Below the pieces are notes generated by a model, which worked only from the letters and a program-made list of their open reading frames with translations, was not told the DNA's origin and did not search any database. This document shows, piece after piece, positions 25,651 through 32,912 of a stretch of 64,000 nt of DNA (position 1 is its first letter; every line of letters starts with the position of its first letter). The DNA lies in assembly GCF_010729895.1 (NCBI RefSeq), contig NZ_AP022612.1:4464001-4528000 (forward strand), written 5' to 3'. The position numbers and the translations under genes were made by a program. This stretch comes from Mycolicibacterium confluentis (lineage in GTDB: Bacteria; Actinomycetota; Actinomycetes; Mycobacteriales; Mycobacteriaceae).

Positions 25651-25926
25651 TCAGATCCCCGCGCAGAGCGACACGAACGGAATCGGCGCGCAGATGCCCA
25701 CCGAGAAGTACGGCGTGATGTCGCCGTTCCACGCCGGCGGCGGAGGCGCAGGCGGGGGCGGGGGCGGGGGCGGTGCCGCCACGCAAGAGTTGGTCGGCGC
25801 GTCGTAGACGGTTCCCGGACCGCACTCCGCCGCACTGCTCGTTGCCGGCGCGATCAGAGTCACGAACGCGATCGGCACAACGGCCGTCACCGCGACGATT
25901 CCCGAGCGTTGAATTATTCGCATCAT
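25651..25926 (-). CDS. Small secreted Pro-rich protein
   Basis: A 91-residue protein with a signal peptide (MMRIIQRSGIVAVTAVV, hydrophobic core, probable cut after ATSSAA). The mature part is short: a cysteine-bearing ECGPGTVYDAPTNSC loop, a run of Pro and Ala of about 17 residues, and a C-terminal hydrophobic ICAPIPFVSLCAGI with two more cysteines. It probably folds as a tiny disulfide protein outside the membrane. I do not know its function. A GCGGT-GG-ACCGC hairpin (25632-25643) follows the stop codon. The 152 bases from 25499 to 25650 hold nothing else I can support. Confidence 0.7.
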   Translation of the reverse strand: MMRIIQRSGIVAVTAVVPIAFVTLIAPATSSAAECGPGTVYDAPTNSCVAAPPPPPPPPAPPPPAWNGDITPYFSVGICAPIPFVSLCAGI

Positions 25927-26020
25927 CGCAGGCCCCCCATAATTTCTCGGCGCTGCTCTGACCTGAATTTACGCCTCCGTCTGCCGCCGGGGAACGGCTT
26001 CTGAGATCTCTGATCAACCG

Positions 26021-27358
26021 CTAACCGGCGGGCTTCAACCGGGCGATGATCCCGTCAAGATCTATACGGAACATCTCCGGCCGGAAGACATGGCCACCGG
26101 GCACCTCATAGGATTCATTCGGAATACCCGCCGCCCGGAGACGATCGCGGAACTCCCGCTGACCGGCGAGCACCTGCGTCTCGTTCACGCTGTCGAACCA
26201 GTTCAGGGGATCCGGACTGGTGCCGGCGACCATGAAGATCCGCTTGTTTCGGTAGCTTTCGATCCGCTCGACCGGGTTGTCGGCGCTGACCCTGGCCTGA
26301 TCCCACGACGGCGCGCCGTAGACCGTGCCGCCCGCCAGGTCCAGGACCGCCGACGTGATGTTGGCCCAGTGCACCACCAGGCCGAAATCACGACGCAGGC
26401 TCGCCGGACCGGAATGGCTGCTCACCGAGGCGAAATGGCCGTAGTACTTGGCGGCGTACTTCAACGCACCGAAGCCACCCATCGAGAACCCGCCCACCGC
26501 ACGTCCGTCGTACTCCGGGAACACCCGGAAGTTCGCCTCGATCCAGGGCAGAAGCTGGGCAATGTGGAACGTCTCCCAATTGCGCGGGCCGACGAAGGAG
26601 GCCACCGGGTTCGAGTTCCAACCCGCGTGCCCGCCGTCGGGCATCACGACGATGATCGGCTTCCCCGCAGTCAGGCCGCGGATGCCCATGAAGTCGAACT
26701 GCCGGAAGTCCTCGTTGCCGCCGTGGAACATGTAGAGGACGGGGTATGCGCGTCCGCTGGTGCGGTAGTCGTCGGGCAGGAGCACGTTGACGCCGGGGTT
26801 CCAACCGATCGCCGCGGTCTGGAAGCGGTAGTACCAGAGCCGAGGGTCGTTCTCGTTGCGGTCCACGATGCGCAGGCCGAACCCATCGCTGCGTCCGATG
26901 AAGATCACCAGCATCTTGCCGACGTCGAGGGCGGCGGGGTCGGCGATGCCGTTGACTTTGGCGATCAGCGGATGGAACGCGGCGTCACCGTAGTAGCGTG
27001 CGGCCAACGCCGACAACGTGTCCCCTGCGACGACGCGGTGCCGCGTGATGTCGGGGATTATCAGGCGTTGTCCCACAGTGATTCGGTCGGATTCGGCGAT
27101 CCCACTGGCGCCGGCGATCAACCAATCCAGTTCCGCATCACCGTAGAACCGCGACGCCAATCCCGACAGCGTGTCCCCAGCCACGACCGTGTATCTCGTG
27201 AAATCGGGCATGACGAGTCGTTGCCCGACGTTGATGACGTTCGGGTTGGTGACGCTACTGGCGGTGGCGATCAGGCGGTACAACTCCGCCTCGCCATAGA
27301 AGCGCAGCGCCAACGCCGACAGCGTCTCCCCCGCGGCAACCGTGTGTGTTCTGACCAT
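26021..27358 (-). CDS. Triple-LysM esterase of the antigen 85/esterase D fold (Rv1288-like)
   Basis: A 445-residue two-part protein. Three LysM repeats lie at about 4-51, 54-102 and 106-152, each with AxGDTLSxLAxRxYGDA and VGQRLxxP, for binding peptidoglycan. From about 160 there is an alpha/beta hydrolase of the antigen 85/esterase D type, with the nucleophile Ser near 292 in GGFSMGGFGAL and a late GGHVF supplying the histidine. From memory this is the architecture of M. tuberculosis Rv1288, a cell-wall carboxylesterase. No signal peptide precedes the first LysM, as in Rv1288. ATG 27358 has GGGGGAG upstream. It is divergent from a peptidoglycan amidase, suggesting a cell-wall remodelling pair. 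Confidence 0.88.
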   Translation of the reverse strand: MVRTHTVAAGETLSALALRFYGEAELYRLIATASSVTNPNVINVGQRLVMPDFTRYTVVAGDTLSGLASRFYGDAELDWLIAGASGIAESDRITVGQRLIIPDITRHRVVAGDTLSALAARYYGDAAFHPLIAKVNGIADPAALDVGKMLVIFIGRSDGFGLRIVDRNENDPRLWYYRFQTAAIGWNPGVNVLLPDDYRTSGRAYPVLYMFHGGNEDFRQFDFMGIRGLTAGKPIIVVMPDGGHAGWNSNPVASFVGPRNWETFHIAQLLPWIEANFRVFPEYDGRAVGGFSMGGFGALKYAAKYYGHFASVSSHSGPASLRRDFGLVVHWANITSAVLDLAGGTVYGAPSWDQARVSADNPVERIESYRNKRIFMVAGTSPDPLNWFDSVNETQVLAGQREFRDRLRAAGIPNESYEVPGGHVFRPEMFRIDLDGIIARLKPAG

Positions 27359-27522
27359 GCCCCACTCCCCCTGTTACGCCTTTCGAGTCTATCCGTCGGC
27401 GCACCACCCGGTCAGCGGAATACCGTTGCAGACAGTTGATTTCGCCGGACCGCCGAGATTGCGGAGTACGCTCGATGGCGTTAGTTCGCCCAGCCCATCC
27501 GGCACCGGCGAAAGGATGCGTC

Positions 27523-28377
27523 ATGCCCGCGGTCCGCCCGTGGACCGGTGATCCGATGTGGATCGCGGATGTGCTGCGTGCCGAGGGCCTACGGGTCGTC
27601 GAGTACCCGGGCTGGCGCGACCGGGGCCACGGCGAATTCAAGGACATCCGCGGAGTCATGGTGCACCACACCGGATCGGACAACGCCAGCGCGGCCTCCA
27701 TCGCCATTGGCAGACCCGACCTTCCGGGCCCGTTGTCGCAACTGCACCTCGCGCGCGACGGCACGGTGACGGTGGTCGCGGTCGGTGTCGCCTGGCACGC
27801 CGGTGTCGGCATGTATCCGTGGCTGCCGACCAACATGGGCAACTGGCACCTGATCGGCATCGAGTGCGCCAACAGCGGAACCAGTCCCACCGCACCGCAC
27901 CGAACGAACTGGCCCAATGCACAGTACGAGTCATTGGTGGGTTGCTGCGCCGCCCTCAACCGCCGAATGGCACAGAACTCCTCCCGCACGATCGGTCACA
28001 AGGAGTATGCCGGTCGCGCACAGGGCAAATGGGATCCCGGCGCGATCAACATGGACATCCTGCGCGCCGACATTCAGGCGCGGATCGGCAGCATTCCCCA
28101 TCCAGCGCCGACACCGAGGCCCCCGGTGCCCGTCGGCGAGTATGCGCACATCCTGCTCTTCCGCGGCTCCGAGGGACCGCAGGTCGCCGAGCTTCAGCGC
28201 CACCTCAAGTACGGCTATCAGTCCTACGCCGGACAGCTCGTGATCGACGGCGTCTACGGCCCCCAGACCGAGGCCGCCGTCCGGTCGTTTCAGCGACGGA
28301 CAAGGGGATTGAAGGTCGACGGCATCGTCGGCCCCGCCACTGCGGCGGCACTGAACCTGCGGGAGGTGCCCGGCTAG
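27523..28377 (+). CDS. N-acetylmuramoyl-L-alanine amidase with peptidoglycan-binding domain
   Basis: A 284-residue protein. The amidase_2 zinc domain covers about 25-185 with His48/49 (GVMVHHTGSD), His159 (TIGHKEY) and Asp171 (GKWDPGAI) as likely metal or catalytic residues. A PG_binding_1 domain follows at about 213-283 (SEGPQVAELQRHL, IDGVYGPQTEAAV, VDGIVGPATAAAL). It would cut the bond between muramic acid and the stem peptide. There is no signal peptide; mycobacterial Rv3594 and mycobacteriophage lysins share this plan. ATG 27523 is preferred, with AAAGGA seven bases upstream. No phage structural or holin genes are nearby. Confidence 0.87.
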   Translation: MPAVRPWTGDPMWIADVLRAEGLRVVEYPGWRDRGHGEFKDIRGVMVHHTGSDNASAASIAIGRPDLPGPLSQLHLARDGTVTVVAVGVAWHAGVGMYPWLPTNMGNWHLIGIECANSGTSPTAPHRTNWPNAQYESLVGCCAALNRRMAQNSSRTIGHKEYAGRAQGKWDPGAINMDILRADIQARIGSIPHPAPTPRPPVPVGEYAHILLFRGSEGPQVAELQRHLKYGYQSYAGQLVIDGVYGPQTEAAVRSFQRRTRGLKVDGIVGPATAAALNLREVPG

Positions 28378-28463
28378 AGCGCGGTGGACGCGGCCTCGCG
28401 TAGGCGCCTACTCGAATTCCGCGGCTGAGCGCGGCCTGTCGACCCGCGTGGCGGCCTGCAGAA

Positions 28464-28680
28464 AAGCACCTCGCCCCCCAGTCTTTGGTCTGCTTCTCGA
28501 TGATGTTCCGCCAACCCTGGTTGAGTCCTCCCGATGGCCAGCAGGGTGTCCAGATCAACGCGTCCCAGAAGTGATCGCAGCGTGGTCTGCGAGGTGGCCA
28601 CCGAATAGTTCTCCACCGCGACAATCGCTTTCACCGCTTCGGTGATCCGGAACATGACAACGGCGGCCCCGCAGGCCCCG
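28464..28680 (-). pseudogene. Frameshifted slipin (SPFH/band 7) gene remnant
   Basis: Read on the minus strand from 28680, one frame gives AAVVMFRITEAVKAIVAVEN then YSVATSQ-TTLRSLLGRVDLDTLLA, the conserved centre of stomatin/slipin proteins, with about three residues missing after ATSQ. At about 28535 the similarity jumps to the next frame as GLNQGWRNIIEKQTKDWG. No start, membrane segment or C-terminal coiled coil of a normal 250-residue slipin is present. This is therefore a short decayed fragment rather than a gene. It fills most of the 328-base gap 28378-28705 between the amidase and the thiocyanate hydrolase operon. Confidence 0.75.
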
Positions 28681-28705
28681 CCTCGCTTTGGGCCAGCGCG
28701 GGAAA

Positions 28706-29050
28706 TCAGGCCTCCAGCCGGGCCCGCACCGCAGCCAGCCGCCGCTGCAGTTCCGCCTCGGTGATGACCCCGCGCGCCAACAGGGAGTGCGCCAGCGAGA
28801 CCAGCTGGTTCTCCGGATACGGCAGGTCGGCGTAAAGGGTCGACGACAGCGCATCCTCCTCGTCGCGCCGTTCCTTGAAGTTCGGTACGGGCACATCACA
28901 CGAGGCGTGATCCAGTGCGTCACACAGGCCGTCCAGGCTGGTCTTCCACGGCGGCACGGGATTCTCGACGCCGTACTTGGCCGCCATCCGCGGCCACACC
29001 TGCTGGCCGTCGACGATCTGGCGGAGGGTTTCGCTGTGCAACTCGGTCAT
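28706..29050 (-). CDS. Thiocyanate hydrolase/nitrile hydratase activator-like protein (P15K type)
   Basis: A 114-residue protein resembling the N-terminal part of nitrile hydratase beta subunits and the small activators that insert cobalt into these enzymes (P15K for thiocyanate hydrolase). ENPVPPWKTSLDGLCDALD is the metallochaperone-like segment and PYPENQLVSLAHSLLARGVI with TEAELQRRLAAVRARLE is the beta-subunit-like helix. It is the third gene of the operon, 14 bases after the gamma subunit, the position expected for such an activator. ATG 29050 has GGAG upstream. The activator role is inferred from family and context. Confidence 0.75.
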   Translation of the reverse strand: MTELHSETLRQIVDGQQVWPRMAAKYGVENPVPPWKTSLDGLCDALDHASCDVPVPNFKERRDEEDALSSTLYADLPYPENQLVSLAHSLLARGVITEAELQRRLAAVRARLEA

Positions 29051-29064
29051 GTCGGCTCCGAGGG

Positions 29065-29781
29065 TCAGTCGCTGACGGGGTGCACCGCGGCGCGGGTGTC
29101 GGTGATGGCGTTGGTGGTGACGCCGGGCTTGGGCAGCGCGACGCCGATCAGGCAGTCCCGCGTGATGATCTCGGTGAGCTGATCCTCGGTCCAACCTTCG
29201 GTGCCGTCCGGACGCATCGGCATGACCATGTAACGACGCTTCTGGTTGGAGTCCTGAACCCGGACCTCGACGTCGTCGGGCAGGTAGAGGCCGAACTCCG
29301 AGAGCACCTGCCGAGGCCAACGGACAAGGCGCCGACGGTAATTGGGGGTGCGGTACCACTCCGGCGAGTTGCCGAGGATGGGCCGTGGGTAGCACGAGCA
29401 CAGCGCGCACACGATCACGTTGTGCAGTGTCGGGGTGTCCTCGAGGATCTCGAACGCGGTGAAGTCGCTTGGCGTGCCGAATCCTGTCGGCTCGAGCCAG
29501 TCGACACCGACCTCCTTGCTGGCGGTCATCGGCTCGGTCAGCGCAAGCTGCTTGAAGTCGGGGTCCAGCCACGCCCGGGCCACCAGGCGGGCCGCAGGCG
29601 TCGGGCCGATCTGCTCGGCGAACTCCGTGAACAGACGATGCTCCTCAGCGGTGAATATGCCCTTCTCGATACACAATTCACGCAACGCGATCTCAAGGAC
29701 CTCGAAGTCGGTGACTTCGTCGACCATGGGCTTGACGGTGCGATCGTGATCATGATCGTGGTCATGAGTTGTCATGCTCAT
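29065..29781 (-). CDS. scnC: Thiocyanate hydrolase gamma subunit (cobalt-type, NHase alpha-like)
   Basis: A 238-residue catalytic subunit. The metal site C125-A-L-C128-S-C130 (VCALCSCYPRPILG) is the claw-setting motif where two cysteines are oxidised and Co(III) is bound. The sequence follows my memory of Thiobacillus ScnC closely: a His-Asp-rich head (HDHDHDHD), PMVDEVTDFEVLE, SPEWYRTPNYRRRLVRWPRQ, VRVQDSNQKRRYMVMPMRP and EIITRDCLIGVALPKPG. It hydrolyses thiocyanate to carbonyl sulfide and ammonia. Start ATG 29781 lies seven bases after the beta-alpha stop; ATG 29775 is an alternative. Nitrile hydratase activity cannot be excluded without assay, but the family fit favours thiocyanate hydrolase. 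Confidence 0.88.
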   Translation of the reverse strand: MSMTTHDHDHDHDRTVKPMVDEVTDFEVLEIALRELCIEKGIFTAEEHRLFTEFAEQIGPTPAARLVARAWLDPDFKQLALTEPMTASKEVGVDWLEPTGFGTPSDFTAFEILEDTPTLHNVIVCALCSCYPRPILGNSPEWYRTPNYRRRLVRWPRQVLSEFGLYLPDDVEVRVQDSNQKRRYMVMPMRPDGTEGWTEDQLTEIITRDCLIGVALPKPGVTTNAITDTRAAVHPVSD

Positions 29782-29788
29782 CCGTTCA

Positions 29789-30628
29789 TCAGTCGGCGGC
29801 CTGGAGCCACCGTTCCGGAATTTCGGTCTGCAGACTGTCGGACGCGGTTCCGGTGTAGCCGTCCCACAAGGTGGCCATTCTGAAACGGACGATGTAGAAC
29901 CACTCCGGTTTGGCGTCGGGCCGATCCCAGGTCTCGTCCTCGGCGGCGGGGCTCTCGTAAGACACCTCGGCGATCTCGCCGCGGGCACCGCGCACGTATT
30001 CGGGCGTGCGGGTGTAGAACAGCACCGGCATCTCGCGCACCACGACTGGGTCGCCCACCGTGAATTTCGGTGGTCCAGCCTGACCCGCATACACCTGCGG
30101 ATCACCCTTGCCCGCGGCCTCGACGATGTGGTTGTTGCGCTTGACGTTCGACCCATCACCGTGGGATTTCGGTTGCGCCTCGAGCTTCCTGCCGGCGAGG
30201 CCGTCCGCGTAGCGCTCTGTGACCTCAGCCATCCGCTCGCTGAGTTCAGTGAGACCGATGTGGTGTTTCTCCACCAGCACCCGGGCCACCGACAGCAGCC
30301 AGCGCCCGTAGTACGGCAGGCCCAGGTAGACCGCGCGGCCGACGTCGACATTGCACATGCGCCGACGTTCCTCGGACAACCAGATCCCGCGCCATCCGAG
30401 CACTTCGCAGGTCACATAGGTCATGTGTTCCCAGTACTCGTACTGCTTGTTCTCGAACTTGATGGGCGCGACCGGCTCGCCGCCGAGATCGTGCACGGGC
30501 TTCGTGTATGCCGCGAGCCGCGCATGGTCGAGCAGGTCCGGCGGCGGCGCATCGGGAAGCTCGGGGTACGACGACCTCAGGCGCGAGACGAGTTTCAGTT
30601 GACTGGCGCGGCTGGCTGCATCGCTCAT
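29789..30628 (-). CDS. Fused thiocyanate hydrolase beta-alpha subunit
   Basis: A 279-residue protein joining two chains that are separate in Thiobacillus. Residues 1 to about 150 match ScnB (HDLGGEPVAPI, YWEHMTYVTCEVLGWRGIW, SEERRRMCNVDVG, YLGLPYYGRWLLSVARVL). After a basic linker, about 170-279 match ScnA (VYAGQAGPPKFTVGDPVVVRE, PVLFYTRTPEYVRGARG, YESPAAEDETW, SLQTEIPERW). The combined length is close to ScnB plus ScnA. Fusion parallels nitrile hydratase beta subunits, yet the sequence is nearer to thiocyanate hydrolase. It is the first gene of the operon fused beta-alpha, gamma, activator. The start at ATG 30628 lacks a strong ribosome site. Confidence 0.85.
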   Translation of the reverse strand: MSDAASRASQLKLVSRLRSSYPELPDAPPPDLLDHARLAAYTKPVHDLGGEPVAPIKFENKQYEYWEHMTYVTCEVLGWRGIWLSEERRRMCNVDVGRAVYLGLPYYGRWLLSVARVLVEKHHIGLTELSERMAEVTERYADGLAGRKLEAQPKSHGDGSNVKRNNHIVEAAGKGDPQVYAGQAGPPKFTVGDPVVVREMPVLFYTRTPEYVRGARGEIAEVSYESPAAEDETWDRPDAKPEWFYIVRFRMATLWDGYTGTASDSLQTEIPERWLQAAD

Positions 30629-30784
30629 GATTACGCCCAACGCTCGGTAATCCGTGGCAGAGTCGGGAGTCCCCACCCCACGTTCCAAGGTAGCAGCGGA
30701 CCCGGCCGTCAGGTGTGGTTTGACGACAACCATGACTCGACCGAAGTGTTCCGTCGCGGCCGATTTCTTGGAGAGGACGGCGAC

Positions 30785-31222
30785 ATGGCCCATGAGATTC
30801 AGGTGACCTTCGACTGCGGCGACCCAGCCGCGCTGGCGGCCTTCTGGGCGAGGGTGCTCGACTACCGCATCCAGGATCCGCCGCCCGGCTTCGACTCGTG
30901 GGACGCCGCACTCGAAGCCATGGGCGTCCCACCGGAACGGCGCAACGACGCGTCCGCACTCGTCGACCCTGAGGGGTCCGGGCCGCGCCTCTTCTTCCAA
31001 CGCGTCCCGGAGGGCAAGGCCGCCAAGAACCGCGTGCACCTCGATGTCCGCGTGGCCGAGGGGCTGGACGGTGGCGAGCGGATGGCGGCTCTGGAGGAGT
31101 TCTGCGCGCGCCTCGTCGAACTGGGCGCCACCAGGGTCGAGCGGCACGAACCGTCGCCACCCATGCAGGCCGGGCACATCGTGGCGACCGATCCCGAGGG
31201 GAACGAGTTCTGCCTCGACTGA
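30785..31222 (+). CDS. VOC-fold (glyoxalase/bleomycin resistance-like) protein
   Basis: A 145-residue protein with two beta-alpha-beta-beta-beta modules typical of the VOC superfamily: EIQVTFDCGDPAALAAFWARVLDY at the front, RLFFQRVPEGKAAKNRVHLDVRV in the middle and ATDPEGNEFCLD at the end. The His of HLDV and the final Glu are at the usual metal positions. Many members are dioxygenases, lyases or drug-binding proteins; no substrate can be given. ATG 30785 has GGAGAGG upstream. It is divergent from the thiocyanate hydrolase operon and ends four bases from the convergent M15-like gene. Confidence 0.8.
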   Translation: MAHEIQVTFDCGDPAALAAFWARVLDYRIQDPPPGFDSWDAALEAMGVPPERRNDASALVDPEGSGPRLFFQRVPEGKAAKNRVHLDVRVAEGLDGGERMAALEEFCARLVELGATRVERHEPSPPMQAGHIVATDPEGNEFCLD

Positions 31223-31226
31223 CGGG

Positions 31227-31904
31227 TCAGCGCAGGTACATCTCGGACCCCGTGGGATAACCGCCACCCTTGGTGGTCAGGTGCACGTGGTCGTAGTGGC
31301 CGAGGCCGCTGGCCCGCGAACCGTTCGGCGTGTAGTAGACATCGCGCCAGATCGCGTCCTGCAGATCGAAATGATCGGCGTTCTTCAGCGCGAACGCGAC
31401 GATCTCATTGCCCAGCGCGATTCCCTGGGCACTTCCCGGGTTGGGGATCATGACGTCGATGGCCAACCCGTTGGGGTGCCAGCGCAGCGCGTCGGGGCGC
31501 ACGCCGCCGATGTTGTGGATCTCCGGGAAGGCCGCGCTCACCGCGCGCGCCACGAGGATGGTCTTGATCTGGAGGCCGCTCTCCGGCGCGACGCCCGCCG
31601 GCAGCACCCTGAGGTCCTGACGGCTGTACGCGCGCGAACTCGAGGCCGCGATGGTGTACCCCGGGCTCACCCCGTCTGCGGCGCCCGCAGCCACCGCCCA
31701 GTCGATCGTTCCCGGCGCGGAGGCCACGACCTCCATGCAGCAGGGTTCGGAGACCTCAGGGACCGCACGAGCGGTCTCCTTGGCAACCGGATATCCGTCG
31801 CCGCCCGCCGCCAGCAACATCACGGCGGGGACAGCGAACGCAGCCAAAATCACCGGCGATCGCGAATACTTCGGACGCCGGCGCACCAGTTCATGCCGAC
31901 CCAC
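31227..31904 (-). CDS. Membrane-anchored or secreted M15-like (DD-peptidase fold) protein
   Basis: A 225-residue protein with an N-terminal membrane or signal segment (about 16-33, SPVILAAFAVPAVMLLAA). The C-terminal half has the zinc pattern of the Hedgehog/M15 peptidase fold: His143 and Asp150 in RWHPNGLAIDVMIPN and His206/His208 in HYDHVHLT. Proteins with this domain often act on peptidoglycan peptides, though some are inactive. It begins at GTG 31904, where no ribosome site is seen; TAAAGT eight bases before could be a -10 box of a leaderless transcript. The 204 bases from 31905 to 32108 contain two small palindromes (32036-32045, 32060-32074) and no gene I can support. Confidence 0.75.
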   Translation of the reverse strand: MGRHELVRRRPKYSRSPVILAAFAVPAVMLLAAGGDGYPVAKETARAVPEVSEPCCMEVVASAPGTIDWAVAAGAADGVSPGYTIAASSSRAYSRQDLRVLPAGVAPESGLQIKTILVARAVSAAFPEIHNIGGVRPDALRWHPNGLAIDVMIPNPGSAQGIALGNEIVAFALKNADHFDLQDAIWRDVYYTPNGSRASGLGHYDHVHLTTKGGGYPTGSEMYLR

Positions 31905-32108
31905 AAGAGAGCACTTTACGTGTTAGTTGTGGGTTCGTTGCAACTTTGTGATCTTTGCGCAGCACCGAGCGGAGCGCCGTCAGAACGAAATTATCGTCAC
32001 CGACAGTGCTCCTACCTGCTGTTTTGCAGCCATCCCGAGCGCTCGAAATTCGTCCGCTCCGAAACCCGATTTCGCTGGAGCCTTTTTCCGGCTTTCCTGG
32101 GGTTTCCG

Positions 32109-32843
32109 CTACGTGATCTTGGGCAGCGGGACGCGGTCACCGACCTCGCCGTTGGCGTCGCGCAGTGACGGCGCTGCAAGCCCCTCACGCAGCAGCCAGC
32201 GGGCCAGTTCCAGCGTCTCAGCAATCTCGCCATCCGAGAGTCGAAGACCGTCGGGCTGCAGCCGCAACGCGATGACGCCGTTCCAGGCGCCCCACAGGTA
32301 CTGGGTCAGTCGCATCGAGTCGACCTCGCGCGCCTCGCCCGCTTCGATCGCCTTGTCGATCTGCCCGGCGAAGCCGCGGAGCAGTCCCCCGATACGGTCA
32401 CGGATCCGCGCCTCCACGTCGTCGTCCGACAGCCGGATCACGCCCGGGTTCCGGTACGCCAGGAAGTGGAAGGCACCTGGATGCTCCAGATGGAACTTCA
32501 GGTAGGCGTCCCCGCCGGCCAGGACGCGCTGCAGGGGTGTCATCGACGGGTCGTCGCTGCGCTCCATGTAGTCGGCGAACAGCACCAGTGCGCGTTCGAC
32601 GAGGTGCAGGTAGACGCCGCGCTTGCCGTCGAAGTGCGTGTAGATCGAGCCCACGGACATGTCGGCCGCCTCGGCGATCTCCTCCAGACGCGCCGTCTCG
32701 TACCCCTCCCGGCCGAACACGGCCTCGGCGGCGTCGAGGATCGCTCCGCGGGTGCGGGCGCGCCTGCGGTCCGCACGGGCCGCCGCACTGGCGGCACGGG
32801 CTTCGGAATCGGCAGCGGGCACGCGGTCAGGATAGGTGAGCAC
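32109..32843 (-). CDS. TetR/AcrR-family regulator
   Basis: A TetR-type repressor of about 244 residues. The helix-turn-helix is RRARTRGAILDAAEAVFGREG then ARLEEIAEAADMSVGSIYTHFDGKRGVY. The C-terminal ligand domain is helical. The start is uncertain: GTG 32843 is chosen because the longer open frame crosses the divergent oxidoreductase start, which is unlikely. A 15-base palindrome and the probable leaderless promoter of the oxidoreductase lie in the 69 bases between the two genes, so this protein most likely represses that gene and itself. Confidence 0.82.
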   Translation of the reverse strand: MLTYPDRVPAADSEARAASAAARADRRRARTRGAILDAAEAVFGREGYETARLEEIAEAADMSVGSIYTHFDGKRGVYLHLVERALVLFADYMERSDDPSMTPLQRVLAGGDAYLKFHLEHPGAFHFLAYRNPGVIRLSDDDVEARIRDRIGGLLRGFAGQIDKAIEAGEAREVDSMRLTQYLWGAWNGVIALRLQPDGLRLSDGEIAETLELARWLLREGLAAPSLRDANGEVGDRVPLPKIT

Positions 32844-32856
32844 GGAGATTGGAATC

Positions 32857-32871
32857 TCATTCAAAAAATGA
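32857..32871. promoter_or_regulatory. Palindrome between TetR and FAD oxidoreductase, candidate TetR operator
   Basis: TCATT (32857-32861) and AATGA (32867-32871) are exact arms around CAAAA, and imperfect symmetry extends to GGA on the left and TCC on the right (32851-32875). It lies between the divergent starts at 32843 and 32913, in the place expected for autoregulation by the TetR protein. Confidence 0.5.
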
Positions 32872-32877
32872 ATCCAC

Positions 32878-32906
32878 TTACAATTGTGCCTCTCGGCTGC
32901 AATTAT
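32878..32906 (+). promoter_or_regulatory. Likely leaderless promoter of the FAD oxidoreductase
   Basis: TTACAA (32878-32883) and AATTAT (32901-32906) are separated by 17 bases. The -10 box ends six bases before ATG 32913, so transcription would begin at or next to the start codon. No Shine-Dalgarno sequence precedes the gene, which agrees with a leaderless mRNA, common in mycobacteria. Confidence 0.5.
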
Positions 32907-32912
32907 GACGCC

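Noticed and set aside
25651..28377. Prophage lysis cassette
   Set aside because: The LysM esterase and amidase resemble phage LysB and LysA functions, but no holin, integrase, structural or repressor genes are nearby, and both proteins have mycobacterial chromosomal relatives.
29065..30628. Annotation as ordinary nitrile hydratase alpha and beta subunits
   Set aside because: The CxLCSC region, the downstream YPRPILG segment, the SPEWYRTPNYRRRLVRWPRQ stretch and both halves of the fused chain are closer to remembered thiocyanate hydrolase subunits; the fused chain is also longer than usual nitrile hydratase beta chains.
31905..32108. Riboswitch (for example cyclic di-AMP type) before the M15-like gene
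   Set aside because: The region is AT-richer and has small hairpins, but I could not find the conserved core of a known riboswitch, and the gene may be leaderless.
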